A stretch of 64,000 nucleotides of DNA from Gammaproteobacteria bacterium (lineage in GTDB: Bacteria; Pseudomonadota; Gammaproteobacteria; Arenicellales; Poriferihabitantaceae). Both the position numbers and the translations under genes were made by a program. The DNA lies in the NCBI GenBank assembly GCA_030432755.1, contig JAUILZ010000009.1, positions 1 to 64,000 on the forward strand, in the 5' to 3' direction. Below, one piece after another: positions 27,096-36,173 of the stretch. Position 1 is the first letter of the stretch. Every line of letters begins with the position of its first letter. The notes under the pieces are model-generated. The model was not told the origin of the DNA and ran no database searches. It saw only the letters and a program-made list of their open reading frames with translations.

Positions 27096-27221
27096 CGTTG
27101 TCTCCTCGTCTTGAATGGTGTTTTGCGAATGGCCGTGAATACTCCCGTCCCGATCACGCGGATCTCACGGGATAGCCTGCCGAGACTGTACTCCGCCCTT
27201 CCCCCAGTTTTCAACATCTAG

Positions 27222-27238
27222 GCACATTTTTTATGTGC
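27222..27238. promoter_or_regulatory. Candidate operator between the binding-protein gene and the DeoR gene
   Basis: GCACAT and ATGTGC form a perfect 6-bp inverted repeat with a 5-base T spacer, 29 bp before the DeoR start and 127 bp before the binding-protein start. It is the only clear palindrome in the 171-bp divergent region, so it is a reasonable binding site for the DeoR-family regulator. Confidence 0.4.
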
Positions 27239-27266
27239 TTTTGTGGTTTTATGTTGTAATCAGGCG

Positions 27267-28043
27267 ATGAAATCCATCTCGCGCCACGAAAACGAGATAC
27301 TCCGCCTGGTCACCCTGCGCGGAACCTGTTCCATCGCCGAACTCGCGGAGCAACTCGGCGTGTCCGACGAGACCGTGCGCCGACACGTGCGCCCGCTGGT
27401 GGACCGGGGACAGGTGGAGAAGGTCCACGGCGGCATCGTGATGCCCGACCGGATGCGGGAGGCGCCCATGGAACGGCGCATGGGAGAAAACCGTGCTGCC
27501 AAGCAGGCCATCGGCGCCGCCGTCGCGGCGCGCATCGAGGACGGCGATTCGCTGATCCTGGATTCCGGTTCCACCACCGCCTTCGTCGCCCTGGCGCTAT
27601 CGCGCAAGAGCCACTTGCGGGTGATCACCAACGCCACCGAGATCGCGCGCATCCTGGTGCGCCAGGCCAGCAACCGGGTCTACCTCGTGGGCGGAGAAAT
27701 GGGCGGCGACCAGCTCGCCACCTTCGGTCCCCAGGCCATCGACTTCCTGCGCCGGTTCAACGTGCGCCATGCCATCCTGTCCATCGGCGGCATCAACGAG
27801 CGCCAGGAACTGCTCAACTTCGATCTCGACGAGGCGGAGTTCGCGCGCGCGGCCATCGATCAGGCGACCACGGTGACCGTGGCCGCGGATCACAGCAAGT
27901 TCCGACGGGGCGCGCTGGTGAAGGTCTGCGACGCCCGCGACATCGACGCCTTCGTTACCGATCGTGATCCCCCGGGGGCATTTCGAGAAGCTATTTCCGC
28001 GCGCAACGCGGAACTGGTAGTGACGGGGACAGATACACGCTGA
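27267..28043 (+). CDS. DeoR/GlpR-family transcriptional regulator
   Basis: A 258-residue regulator. The N-terminal winged helix (about residues 5-55: ILRLVTLRGTCSIAELAEQLGVSDETVRRHV) is the DeoR type, followed by the DeoR sensor domain with SLILDSGSTTAFVA, VITNATEIARIL, VYLVGGEM and FRRGALVKVCDAR blocks that bind phosphorylated sugars or related effectors. The start MKSISRHENEI at 27267 is preferred over a GTG-type start at 27243. It is divergent from the quaternary-amine operon and probably controls it; choline phosphate made by the operon kinase would be a fitting effector, but that is inference. Confidence 0.9.
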   Translation: MKSISRHENEILRLVTLRGTCSIAELAEQLGVSDETVRRHVRPLVDRGQVEKVHGGIVMPDRMREAPMERRMGENRAAKQAIGAAVAARIEDGDSLILDSGSTTAFVALALSRKSHLRVITNATEIARILVRQASNRVYLVGGEMGGDQLATFGPQAIDFLRRFNVRHAILSIGGINERQELLNFDLDEAEFARAAIDQATTVTVAADHSKFRRGALVKVCDARDIDAFVTDRDPPGAFREAISARNAELVVTGTDTR

Positions 28044-28062
28044 TCCGCCGCACGGTTGTCCT

Positions 28063-29400
28063 TTAGTTGAACGGATCCTTGAACTTGATCGGTTTCGGCC
28101 GGGAAGAGGGGCTGAAGGACAGGTCGCCTTCGTTCACTTCCATCTGCGTATTGCCGCAACTGCCGAGATCTGGATCGCTCCCACCATCCCAGTAGTTTCC
28201 GCGCGCCCTGAGAGGTCTTGGCGGTGTCGTGTTGTTGTCGACAAAAAATCCACACGACGAAGTATTCATAACGTTGTTGTTCGTAAATGTCTTGATCTGT
28301 TGCAGGTGAGTGGCATAGACAACCCGATAGAATCCCTGCAGCGTGTTTCCCGTAACGCTCGCACTGCTATTCGCGCCGCCTATGACAGACAATCCGTAGG
28401 AATTCAACCCCGATGCCGAAGGATTGCCAACCGGTCCCTGGAGGAGATTGTCCTTCACCCGGGCATTGGTGGTGCCATCAAGTACCATTCCGTGGACGTA
28501 ACCCCTGCCGCCATCCACCAGGTTCCGTTGAATTCGAGGGTTGCCGCCCTCGAATTCCATGGCCCGTCGATAAGAAGCAACATTTGCCAGTCGCACGATA
28601 TTGTCCATGTAGCGATCCCGGGACGATACGACGGGATTGTTCATACTATCGTAGTTCCTGACACGAATTCCCGCGACCTGACAATCTTCCAGTAGGTTCT
28701 TCGTCACCTTGTTGGTATTGTTCGGCGCCGAACTGTCAATAAGCATGCATTCACCGATATTGACCAGCCGGTTCTCCGAGATATTCCATTTCCGATTGCT
28801 GTCTGCTCCCGGAGTAGTTGTCTCGATACCATGTGAAAGTGAACCACCGCCGATAGCAGAGATGTCGTTATAACGGATCGTGAGTTTGTCACTGTCGGTG
28901 ATTCGGATCGCGCTCGCTAAAGTAGTAGCAGGACTGATCAGGCGATTCCCCTCGATGCGAACACCGTCACTCAAATTGATCCTCACCATGGAGTTCGAAA
29001 CCGAATCATCCGCAAGGATGGTGAACCCCCTGCGCCTCTGTCCAAGCACTCCTTTGTGTGCGCCACTGATCAGGATGACGTAGAAGTTGCTCAATCCGGT
29101 TGCATCGATGGTCGTCGCCGAAGCACCGGCAAGGGAAGTCAACTTGATCCCCTGCTTGCCGTCAAAGTCGAGATTCGTCGCCGGTTCATAGGCGCCCGGG
29201 CCGACGATGATGCGATCATTGGGCTGGGCCTGGTCGAGAGCGTAATCGATGGTGGCGCAGGGCGCCCGACGGTCGCGGCAGTCATTGGGGCCGGCATCGG
29301 TGCCCCAGGCATCCTCGACGTAGCGCGTCGCCGAACGGACGCCGGGAGAAAACCAACCCAGGATCATGGCCAGGGAAACCATGGGAATCAGCGCTTTCAT
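28063..29400 (-). CDS. Secreted right-handed beta-helix protein, paralogue 3
   Basis: A 445-residue exported protein. The signal peptide ends near VRSA (residue 24); then TRYVEDAWGTDAG, Cys pair 41/48 (CRDRRAPC), DRIIVGPGAY, VLGQRRRGFTI and beta-helix coils rich in Asn and Gly (RIEGNRL, NPRIQRNLVDGGRGYVHG, SVTGNTLQG). The C-terminus is RPKPIKFKDPFN, shared with paralogues 4 and 5. No enzyme active site is recognised. It is the last of three minus-strand paralogues, each separated by about 200 bp with its own CRP-like palindrome. Confidence 0.8.
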   Translation of the reverse strand: MKALIPMVSLAMILGWFSPGVRSATRYVEDAWGTDAGPNDCRDRRAPCATIDYALDQAQPNDRIIVGPGAYEPATNLDFDGKQGIKLTSLAGASATTIDATGLSNFYVILISGAHKGVLGQRRRGFTILADDSVSNSMVRINLSDGVRIEGNRLISPATTLASAIRITDSDKLTIRYNDISAIGGGSLSHGIETTTPGADSNRKWNISENRLVNIGECMLIDSSAPNNTNKVTKNLLEDCQVAGIRVRNYDSMNNPVVSSRDRYMDNIVRLANVASYRRAMEFEGGNPRIQRNLVDGGRGYVHGMVLDGTTNARVKDNLLQGPVGNPSASGLNSYGLSVIGGANSSASVTGNTLQGFYRVVYATHLQQIKTFTNNNVMNTSSCGFFVDNNTTPPRPLRARGNYWDGGSDPDLGSCGNTQMEVNEGDLSFSPSSRPKPIKFKDPFN

Positions 29401-29514
29401 GACGGGCCTCCTTCCATCTGCCCGACCCGCCGTTCACGGAGCCGGTCCGGTTGCCAGCAGCCCCCTGTTACCCCATGTCATTCAATAGATTGGCACAAAC
29501 CCGCGACATCGGTC

Positions 29515-29530
29515 TGTGAACGGGGTCACA
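29515..29530. promoter_or_regulatory. CRP-like site upstream of beta-helix paralogue 3
   Basis: A perfect TGTGA-N6-TCACA palindrome with centre 122 bp before the start codon at 29400. A possible minus-strand -10 (TCTATT) lies about 34 bp from the centre, slightly more than the ideal class II spacing. Confidence 0.65.
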
Positions 29531-29624
29531 ATTTTTCCTTATGGTTCACCTGGCCACACCGGGCCGACATGCAGACTTCCGACCGATCTATCGGGAGCGG
29601 TCGGGTGAATTTCAACGACCGGTT

Positions 29625-30971
29625 TCAGTTGAAGGGGTCCTTGAACCGAATCGGCTTTTGCCGGGAAGAAGGATTGAAGGACAGGTCGCCTTCGGTCACC
29701 TCGGTTTGCGTAAAGCCACAAGCGGTGAGGTCCGGATCACTTCCACCATCCCAGAAGTTTCCGCTGGCTTTCAACGGAGATGGCGGAGAGGTGTTCGAAC
29801 CAGTGTGGAATCCGCATTCGGAAATGTTCAGTATATTGTTGTTCTTCAGCATTCCGATCTCCGCCAGGTCCGTGCGAACGCCATAGTAATAATCCAGGAT
29901 GGTATTTCCTGAAATGGACACGCTGTCATTGGACCCATAATCTCCTCCACCGGAGACATACAGGCCATAAGGAGCGGTCCCGGTACTGGCATTTCCCACC
30001 GGCCCGAGAAGAAGGTTGTCCTTCACCATGGCCCTGGTGGTTTCCACGAAGCCTATTCCGTCCACGTACCCCCTGGTACCATCGATCAGGTTGCGTTGTA
30101 TGCGCGGATTCCCGCCCTCGAAGCGCATTGCCGGAACATAGCTTCCGGTATTCACCATGCGTATTGCGTTATCCATGTAGCGGTCCCGGGAAGACTGGCT
30201 CGGATCCTCGGTAATTTCATCCTTGCTGATCACCGCAATTCCCGCATCCTGGCAATCCACCAGCCGGTTTTTCGCGATCTTGTTGGCATGATTTGTCACG
30301 ATGAACTCAAAGGACATGCAATTTTCTATGTTGCTTAACTGGTTTTCCGAGACGTTCCATTTTTTACCGCTGCCCGGACCCGGGAAAACAGTGCGCACGC
30401 CGTACTGAAAAGAACCGCTATCGGTAGCGGAGATATCGTTGTACCGGATCGTTACCTTGTCGCTATTGGTCACTTCGATCGCGCTCCTGACCGCTGCCAC
30501 CGGGCTGATGAACACATTGCCCTCGATGCGCGCGCCTTCACTCTGGTTGATCCATGCCATGGGGCCGGTCACCGAATTGTCAGCGATGATGGTGAACCCC
30601 CTGCGTTTCTGCCCCAGCACGCCCTTCGGCGCGAAACCGATCAGGACCACGTGAGCGGCGCCCAGTGCTGTCGCATCGATGATCGTGGCGGCAGCGCCGG
30701 CAACGGAGGTCAGCTTGATTCCCTGGTTGCCACCGTAACTGAGGGTTGTGGGCGGTTCATAGGAACCCGGACCGACGATAATGCGGTCGTTGGGCTGAGC
30801 CTGATCAAGTGCGTAATCAATGGTGGCGCAGGGTGCCCGACGGTCGCGGCAGTCGTTGGGGCCGGCGTCACTGCCCCAGGAATCCTCGACGTAACGTGTC
30901 GCTGCAAGATTGGAAATCGAAATTGAACCCATGAATACAGCAACAAAAGCCTTGGCAATCAGCATCTTCAT
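29625..30971 (-). CDS. Secreted right-handed beta-helix protein, paralogue 4
   Basis: A 448-residue exported protein very close to paralogue 3: mature start near ATRYVEDSWGSDAG, Cys pair 41/48, DRIIVGPGSYEP, VLGQKRRGFTI, the NPRIQRNLIDGTRGYVDG coil, and a C-terminal KPIRFKDPFN. The ATG at 30971 has GGAGG six bases upstream; the longer frame from 31028 crosses this site and is not used. Signal peptide MKMLIAKAFVAVFMGSISI plus LA. The extreme similarity to paralogue 3, including the intergenic DNA, points to fairly recent tandem duplication. Function unknown. Confidence 0.8.
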   Translation of the reverse strand: MKMLIAKAFVAVFMGSISISNLAATRYVEDSWGSDAGPNDCRDRRAPCATIDYALDQAQPNDRIIVGPGSYEPPTTLSYGGNQGIKLTSVAGAAATIIDATALGAAHVVLIGFAPKGVLGQKRRGFTIIADNSVTGPMAWINQSEGARIEGNVFISPVAAVRSAIEVTNSDKVTIRYNDISATDSGSFQYGVRTVFPGPGSGKKWNVSENQLSNIENCMSFEFIVTNHANKIAKNRLVDCQDAGIAVISKDEITEDPSQSSRDRYMDNAIRMVNTGSYVPAMRFEGGNPRIQRNLIDGTRGYVDGIGFVETTRAMVKDNLLLGPVGNASTGTAPYGLYVSGGGDYGSNDSVSISGNTILDYYYGVRTDLAEIGMLKNNNILNISECGFHTGSNTSPPSPLKASGNFWDGGSDPDLTACGFTQTEVTEGDLSFNPSSRQKPIRFKDPFN

Positions 30972-31082
30972 GATGCACCTCCATGCATCTGAGCCGACTG
31001 CGCTTGACAAGCCGGCTGTTACCAGCAAGTCCCTTCTCGCCCCAATTCAATGTTTAATCTATCTTGTCACAACAAGAAAAGC

Positions 31083-31098
31083 TGTGATGCAGATCACA
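31083..31098. promoter_or_regulatory. CRP-like site upstream of beta-helix paralogue 4
   Basis: A perfect TGTGA-N6-TCACA palindrome, centre about 120 bp before the start codon at 30971. A minus-strand -10-like TAGATT begins 29.5 bp from the centre, exactly the class II CRP geometry (site at -41.5). Confidence 0.7.
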
Positions 31099-31172
31099 AA
31101 CCCCTCAGGCCCGAACGCTACGCCTGGTCAGGTTGAATCATGCAAGTCTTCGCGCTCGAGCGAGGGGAAGAA

Positions 31173-32519
31173 TCAGTGGAACGGATCCTTGAATCGAACG
31201 GGATTCGCACGCGGAGCCGGTTTGAATTCAATGTAACCGTTGGTTTCCGCCAGCGCGGTCGAAGAGCAAGAGGAAAGGTCGGGTCCTGCCGGGTCACCCC
31301 AGAAATTCCGGCTGGCTTTCAAAGTCGACGGCGGCATGACGTTGGGTGTGTAGATGGGACAGGTATTGGCCTGCAGGAGGTTGTTGTTCTTCAGGGTCTT
31401 GACTTCCCGAAGGTCGGCAGCGACCACGTGGTTGAAGCGGTCGATGGAATTGCCCTGAATCACCATCCCAGTATTATGTGTAGACGACCCCGGGCCAGCG
31501 GTATCCGTGGACAGTCCGTTGACGTTACTGAACGCCCCTCCGCTAGGCGGTGGGCCCAGGAGCACATTGTCACGAATGTTCGCATTTCGCGTAGCCCGCA
31601 ACCAGACGCCGTGTGTAAAACCTTCCCTGGCATCCACCAGGTTGCGCTGGACCCGGGGATTGCCTCCCCGGAATAGCATTCCATAGGCAGTGGAAGTCGC
31701 TTTCATCAGGACGACATTGTCCTGGTATCGGTCCCTGGATGACTGACCGGGTGCGCCAGTGGAGTCGTAGTTGTAAACCAGGACCCCGTATTCCGCGCAA
31801 TTTTCCAGGCGATTCTTCGAGACCTTGTTCCCGTGATTGGCTGCGGTGCTGAACAGCCGGATACAACGATCGACATGACGGATCCGGTTGTCCGACAGAT
31901 TCCATTTTCGATTGTACTCGTCGCCGAAGCCGTGGTCCGCCGTCCGAATACCGTATTCCATGGGATTCGAATGGGCGGAATGGATGTCGTTGTAGCGGAT
32001 GGTAACGGCATCGTTCTGTGCGAGGGCAATGCCACTCGTCGTCACGTCGGACAGGCCAATCAACCGGTTTCCCTCGATCCGGACCGTGCGACTGAATGCA
32101 ACGAATACGATGGCATCCGAAACCGAGCCGTCCGCGATGACGGTAAACCCCTTGCGCTTCTGGCCGAGTACCGCTTTCTCGTTGTAGCCAATGCCGATTA
32201 CCGCTTCCGCGGTGATTGCGGTCCCGTCGATGATCGTCGCGGCGGACCCTGCCACCGACACCAGGGAAATACCCGGTACCGTGAGATAGATTGGACTGGT
32301 CGGCGTATACACGCCAGGACCCACGAGAACGCGGTCACGGGTCCCAGCCTGGCCTATCGCGTACCCGATGGTGGCGCAGGGCGCTTTCTTGTCGCGGCAG
32401 TCATTGCTGCCGCTATCGCTACCCCAGGAACCTTCGACGTATCGCGTCACCGCATGGGCGGACTGCGCGATACCACCGGAAAACATGGCCAGGCAGGCCA
32501 GAACAAGAAACGATCGCAT
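31173..32519 (-). CDS. Secreted right-handed beta-helix protein, paralogue 5
   Basis: A 448-residue exported protein: signal peptide MRSFLVLACLAMFSGGIAQS then AHA cleavage, TRYVEGSWGSDSG, Cys pair 41/48 (CRDKKAPC), DRVLVGPGVY, VLGQKRKGFTV, Asn-rich helix coils and a C-terminal ANPVRFKDPFH. AGGAGG lies just upstream of the ATG. It is more divergent than paralogues 3 and 4 but shares every landmark. It is transcribed towards paralogue 4, with its own CRP-like site. Function unknown; surface or matrix carbohydrate interaction is a guess from fold only. Confidence 0.8.
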   Translation of the reverse strand: MRSFLVLACLAMFSGGIAQSAHAVTRYVEGSWGSDSGSNDCRDKKAPCATIGYAIGQAGTRDRVLVGPGVYTPTSPIYLTVPGISLVSVAGSAATIIDGTAITAEAVIGIGYNEKAVLGQKRKGFTVIADGSVSDAIVFVAFSRTVRIEGNRLIGLSDVTTSGIALAQNDAVTIRYNDIHSAHSNPMEYGIRTADHGFGDEYNRKWNLSDNRIRHVDRCIRLFSTAANHGNKVSKNRLENCAEYGVLVYNYDSTGAPGQSSRDRYQDNVVLMKATSTAYGMLFRGGNPRVQRNLVDAREGFTHGVWLRATRNANIRDNVLLGPPPSGGAFSNVNGLSTDTAGPGSSTHNTGMVIQGNSIDRFNHVVAADLREVKTLKNNNLLQANTCPIYTPNVMPPSTLKASRNFWGDPAGPDLSSCSSTALAETNGYIEFKPAPRANPVRFKDPFH

Positions 32520-32632
32520 GCAAACCTCCTGTATCGGCGCCGGCCCGCTCGAGGCGGGCCGGCATGGTCGACTACACTCCCCCTGTTCGCCTCGCTACTG
32601 GTTGCAATGTAACGTGAATCTTTTCGCATTGC

Positions 32633-32648
32633 TGTGATCTGGATCACA
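32633..32648. promoter_or_regulatory. CRP-like site upstream of beta-helix paralogue 5
   Basis: A perfect TGTGA-N6-TCACA palindrome, centre 121 bp before the start codon at 32519. A minus-strand -10-like TACATT begins 29.5 bp from the centre, exactly class II CRP geometry. It is only 17 bp from the MFS gene end. Confidence 0.7.
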
Positions 32649-32664
32649 ACACCTCCATTTCGCC

Positions 32665-33858
32665 TTACCCGCCCGCCAGCCTCGCCCTGACCACGGTACG
32701 GGCGTATACCGTACTCGCCATTAGAAGGCCTGCGGCCACGAGGCACAGCGCACCGAATCCCGTATCCCGGTACAGCCGGCCGAAGGCGAACGTACCCGCA
32801 CTCACCGCGAGGTAGGTCACCGCGCTCTGGAGGCCCATGATCGCGCCGCGGCGCGCCGGGTCGAGCGCCGCGAGACCGCCGACGATGAGGCCCACCGCGG
32901 CGTGGTTTGCGAGTCCCCAGGCGAAGACGAGAATCACGAGCCAGGCATAGCCGCCGCCTAGCCACGCCATGAGCAGGTACACAACCATCACCACGAACAG
33001 GCTGACAGGCAACAAGTGTCGGCCGCCCAGGCGGTCAATCCAGGGATCGGCAAACGCGGCGAGGCCGAAGCCGAGTCCGTAGCTGATGGCGACCAGGCCG
33101 CCGGCGCGCAGGGGCTTGCCAATGGCATTGACGATATGGTCGCCGACGTAGCCATAGGTTCCGTAGAACGCGGCCATGAAAGCGAAGCAGATCACGAGCA
33201 GCGGCAACACTCCCGGCCTGCCAAGGGCATCCAGCGCGGAGGCTGGGCCCGGCGCGACTCCGGTCTCACGCGCACGAGTCGCTGACAGGGGCAAGAGGCC
33301 AAGAAACGTGACCAGCACAATCCCGGCCAGGATCATGTAGACATAGCGCCAGTCGAGCAGGTCCGCCACCAGAGTGGACAGCGATACCCCGGCCACCAGG
33401 CTCACGGTCCAGCCCACCAGCACCCGGCCGAGCATGGTGTTGGCTCGCCCGGGCGGTGCCGTGGCGGCCGCAAGCGCATAGACTGCCGGCAGCGCGATGC
33501 CGGCAGCGGTTCCGGCGATGCCCTGGGCGAGAACCAGCGTGGAGATCTGCCCCGCCACCGCGCAGCCGGCCATGGCGATGCCCAGCACCACCATCGCCAG
33601 CCTCAGCATGCGGCGCGGGCCGTAGCGGTCGATCCAGGGAGCGAGGAAGAAGGCGCTGAGGGCGGTGCAGAGGCCGTAGGCCGAGGCTCCCAGCATGACG
33701 CGCACCACGCTGCTGCCAAAGTCCCGGGCGATGGCCGGGGCGATGGGGCCAAGGGCGAGGGAATTGGCGCCGATGACCGCGACACAGGCCATCAGCAGCG
33801 CCACTATCCGGAAATCGATGGCGTCTTCGCGCGTTCCGGAGCCTCCGCCGGCAATCAC
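32665..33858 (-). CDS. MFS transporter
   Basis: A 397-residue inner-membrane protein with about twelve hydrophobic helices. The loop 2-3 motif WIDRYGPRRMLRL (about residue 76) is the conserved MFS A-motif (G-x-x-x-D-R-x-G-R-R pattern, slightly altered), repeated in degenerate form in the second half (WIDRLGGRHLLPV). Such drug/metabolite exporters or sugar/acid importers cannot be told apart here. It begins 7 bp after the class III aminotransferase gene and is probably in its operon, so it may carry that enzyme's substrate or product. Confidence 0.85.
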   Translation of the reverse strand: MIAGGGSGTREDAIDFRIVALLMACVAVIGANSLALGPIAPAIARDFGSSVVRVMLGASAYGLCTALSAFFLAPWIDRYGPRRMLRLAMVVLGIAMAGCAVAGQISTLVLAQGIAGTAAGIALPAVYALAAATAPPGRANTMLGRVLVGWTVSLVAGVSLSTLVADLLDWRYVYMILAGIVLVTFLGLLPLSATRARETGVAPGPASALDALGRPGVLPLLVICFAFMAAFYGTYGYVGDHIVNAIGKPLRAGGLVAISYGLGFGLAAFADPWIDRLGGRHLLPVSLFVVMVVYLLMAWLGGGYAWLVILVFAWGLANHAAVGLIVGGLAALDPARRGAIMGLQSAVTYLAVSAGTFAFGRLYRDTGFGALCLVAAGLLMASTVYARTVVRARLAGG

Positions 33859-33865
33859 CCGGGCT

Positions 33866-35233
33866 TCAATCCGTTTCGCTCATGGCGGCGGCGATGCTCT
33901 CGTCGAGGACATCCACCACCTCGCGCACCTGTTTACTGTCGAGGACCAGGCAGGGCGACAGCACCGCCATGCTGCCGAGCGGGCGCACGATCAGGCCGCG
34001 TTCCTGCGCGTGTTTCGCCACCAGCCAGCCGATGTTGTCCTCTGCGTCGAAGGCCTCTTTCGATGTCTTGTCGCGCACGAACTCGATGCCCATCATGAAA
34101 TGACTGCCGCGCACCTCGCCGACGATGTCGTGCTTTTCCAGTTCCTTCAACCCGCTCTCGAACTCGGGGCCCACCTTGCGAACATGGCCGCAGATATCCT
34201 CGCGCTCGAGGATCGCGATGTTCGCCAGCGCCGCGGCGCAGCAGGCGGGATGGCCGGAATAGGTCATGCCGTGGAGGAACATGTCGCCGGGTTGGGACAG
34301 CACCTCGTAGATCTCGTCGGAGACGATGGTGGCGGACATCGGCTGGTAGCCCGAGGTAAGCCCCTTGGCGGTGCAGATGATATCGGGTTCGATGCCGAAT
34401 ACCTCCTCGGAGGCGAACATCTCCCCGAGCCGACCAAAGGCCGTCACCACCTCGTCGGAGATCATCTTGATGCCGTACTCCGCGCACAGTTCCCGGGTGC
34501 GCCGGTGGTAGCCCGGCGGTGGCACGATAACGCCCCCTGCTCCCATGATCGGTTCTGCGATGAAGCCGGCAATGTTTTCCGCGCCAATCGCCTCGATGCG
34601 GTCACGCATCTCCTCGACGAGGAAGTCACAGAACTGGTCCACGTCCATGTTGTCCGGTCGGCGATAGGGATAGGGCGAAGAGAGAAACTCCACCAGCTCC
34701 TCGGCGGAGTTCCAGCCGTCGCGAAACGGCGGCGTGGTGAGCGCGATGGCGAGATGGGTGGAACCGTGGTAGGCGCCGATGCGCGACAGGATCTTCTTGC
34801 GCTTCGGCTGGCCGCTGCGAATGAAGTAGCGGTGCAGCAGGCGCACCGCGGTATCGTTGGCCACCGAACCCGAATTGCCGAAATACACGCGGTTGAGATT
34901 GCCCGGCGCGAGGCTGGCGAGCTTCGCCGACAGTTCCGCGGCCAGCGGATGGGTGAGGTTGTAGAAGGTGGAGTAGTAGTCGAGCTGCTTCATCTGCCGC
35001 GCCACCGCGTCGGCGATCTCCTCGCGGCCGTGACCGACGTTGACGCACCACAGTCCACCGATGCCGTCGATGTAGCGCCGGCCATCGGCGTCGATGACAT
35101 AAGGCCCCTCGGCGGTGGTGATCACCATGCGCGCGGCGGGATCCCTGATCTGGTCGAGGACGGCGAAGGAATGGATCAGGTGATCGTCGTTGGCAAGGAT
35201 GCTCTCGGTATCGAACTTGGCGGGCTGGTTCAT
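33866..35233 (-). CDS. Class III (omega-amino acid type) aminotransferase
   Basis: A 455-residue PLP enzyme of aminotransferase class III. The PLP lysine sits in DIICTAKGLTSGYQPM, preceded by the Asp in ISDEVVTAFGRLG that pairs with the pyridine ring; VYFGNSGSVANDTA binds the phosphate. These features match omega-amino acid:pyruvate transaminases (beta-alanine, taurine, GABA, putrescine types). The start MNQPAKFDTES at 35233 fits family N-termini better than the frame from 35356, which overlaps the divergent SDR promoter. The amine donor is unknown. Likely co-transcribed with the MFS gene. Confidence 0.92.
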   Translation of the reverse strand: MNQPAKFDTESILANDDHLIHSFAVLDQIRDPAARMVITTAEGPYVIDADGRRYIDGIGGLWCVNVGHGREEIADAVARQMKQLDYYSTFYNLTHPLAAELSAKLASLAPGNLNRVYFGNSGSVANDTAVRLLHRYFIRSGQPKRKKILSRIGAYHGSTHLAIALTTPPFRDGWNSAEELVEFLSSPYPYRRPDNMDVDQFCDFLVEEMRDRIEAIGAENIAGFIAEPIMGAGGVIVPPPGYHRRTRELCAEYGIKMISDEVVTAFGRLGEMFASEEVFGIEPDIICTAKGLTSGYQPMSATIVSDEIYEVLSQPGDMFLHGMTYSGHPACCAAALANIAILEREDICGHVRKVGPEFESGLKELEKHDIVGEVRGSHFMMGIEFVRDKTSKEAFDAEDNIGWLVAKHAQERGLIVRPLGSMAVLSPCLVLDSKQVREVVDVLDESIAAAMSETD

Positions 35234-35377
35234 GCTAGTTGCACCCTCGGATGATTGCGGATGGGCCGGCAAGTGTAGCCCAGCGGGCGCGCAGCGGGTT
35301 GAACCTGAAATGATCCAGTCGCCGTGGCGGGAATGCCGTTCTGCTATGCTGGCCACGTCCCTCTTTTCTTCGCAGCC

Positions 35378-36148
35378 ATGACATCCGAACGAATCGCCGT
35401 CGTCACCGGCGGACTCCAGGGCATCGGCCTCGCCATCGTCCGGCAGCTTGCCAGCCAGGGTATTCGCGTGGCAACCGGATCCCGCCAGGGAGCCGACGTC
35501 GCCACGGGCGTTGAAGCGCGGGAATCACTGGGAGCATCCGGCCTGGTGGCGGAACTCGACGTCACGTCCGGGGCATCGATTGATGGCTTCCTCACCCGGG
35601 TACGGGAGACGCTCGGAGAACCCGACATCCTGGTGAACTGCGCCGGGATCTGCGTTCACCAGCCGGTGGAAGGGCATTCCGACGCGGACTGGGATCGCAC
35701 GATCGAAATCAACCTGACCGGCCCGTTCCGCATGATCCGTGCCTGCCTGCCGGCAATGAAACGGCGCGGTTGGGGGCGCATCGTGAATATCGCCTCCACC
35801 GCGGCGAGAACCGCGCAACCCACCCACCCTGCCTACTGCGCCTCGAAAGCGGGCCTGTTGGGCCTGACCCGTGCGGTGGCGATGGAGGGTGCGCCCCATG
35901 GCGTCACCTGCGTGGCCGTGAGTCCGACCTGGGTCGAAACGGAGATGTTGCGCGCAAGCGCCCGCACGATGGCAACGCGAAGTGGCCGAACGGTCGAGGA
36001 GATCATTGCGGAGATGGCGCGCGGCAATCCACAGGGCCGCCTGGTGCAGCCGGAGGAAGTGGCGGCGCTGGTGGCGTTCTGCTGCTCCGACGCCGCCGCG
36101 GGACTGACCATGGAGGATATCCAGGTCAACGCCGGCGCCTGGTGGTAA
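35378..36148 (+). CDS. Short-chain dehydrogenase/reductase
   Basis: A 256-residue classical SDR. The cofactor motif is TGGLQGIG (residues 9-16), then NCAG, the catalytic Ser in NIASTAARTAQ, and Tyr-x3-Lys in AYCASKAGLLG. The Asp after the second strand of the Rossmann fold is not obvious, so NAD or NADP preference is open. Blocks resemble 3-oxoacyl-ACP reductase/3-hydroxybutyrate dehydrogenase types. The start at 35378 is directly before the Rossmann strand. It is divergent from the aminotransferase-MFS operon, with which it may share a pathway. Confidence 0.9.
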   Translation: MTSERIAVVTGGLQGIGLAIVRQLASQGIRVATGSRQGADVATGVEARESLGASGLVAELDVTSGASIDGFLTRVRETLGEPDILVNCAGICVHQPVEGHSDADWDRTIEINLTGPFRMIRACLPAMKRRGWGRIVNIASTAARTAQPTHPAYCASKAGLLGLTRAVAMEGAPHGVTCVAVSPTWVETEMLRASARTMATRSGRTVEEIIAEMARGNPQGRLVQPEEVAALVAFCCSDAAAGLTMEDIQVNAGAWW

Positions 36149-36173
36149 CGCCAAGCAGCTGACCGGAGCGCGC

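Noticed and set aside
29515..32648. FNR-type reading of the palindromes
   Set aside because: FNR boxes are TTGAT-N4-ATCAA; these sites are TGTGA-N6-TCACA, the CRP form.
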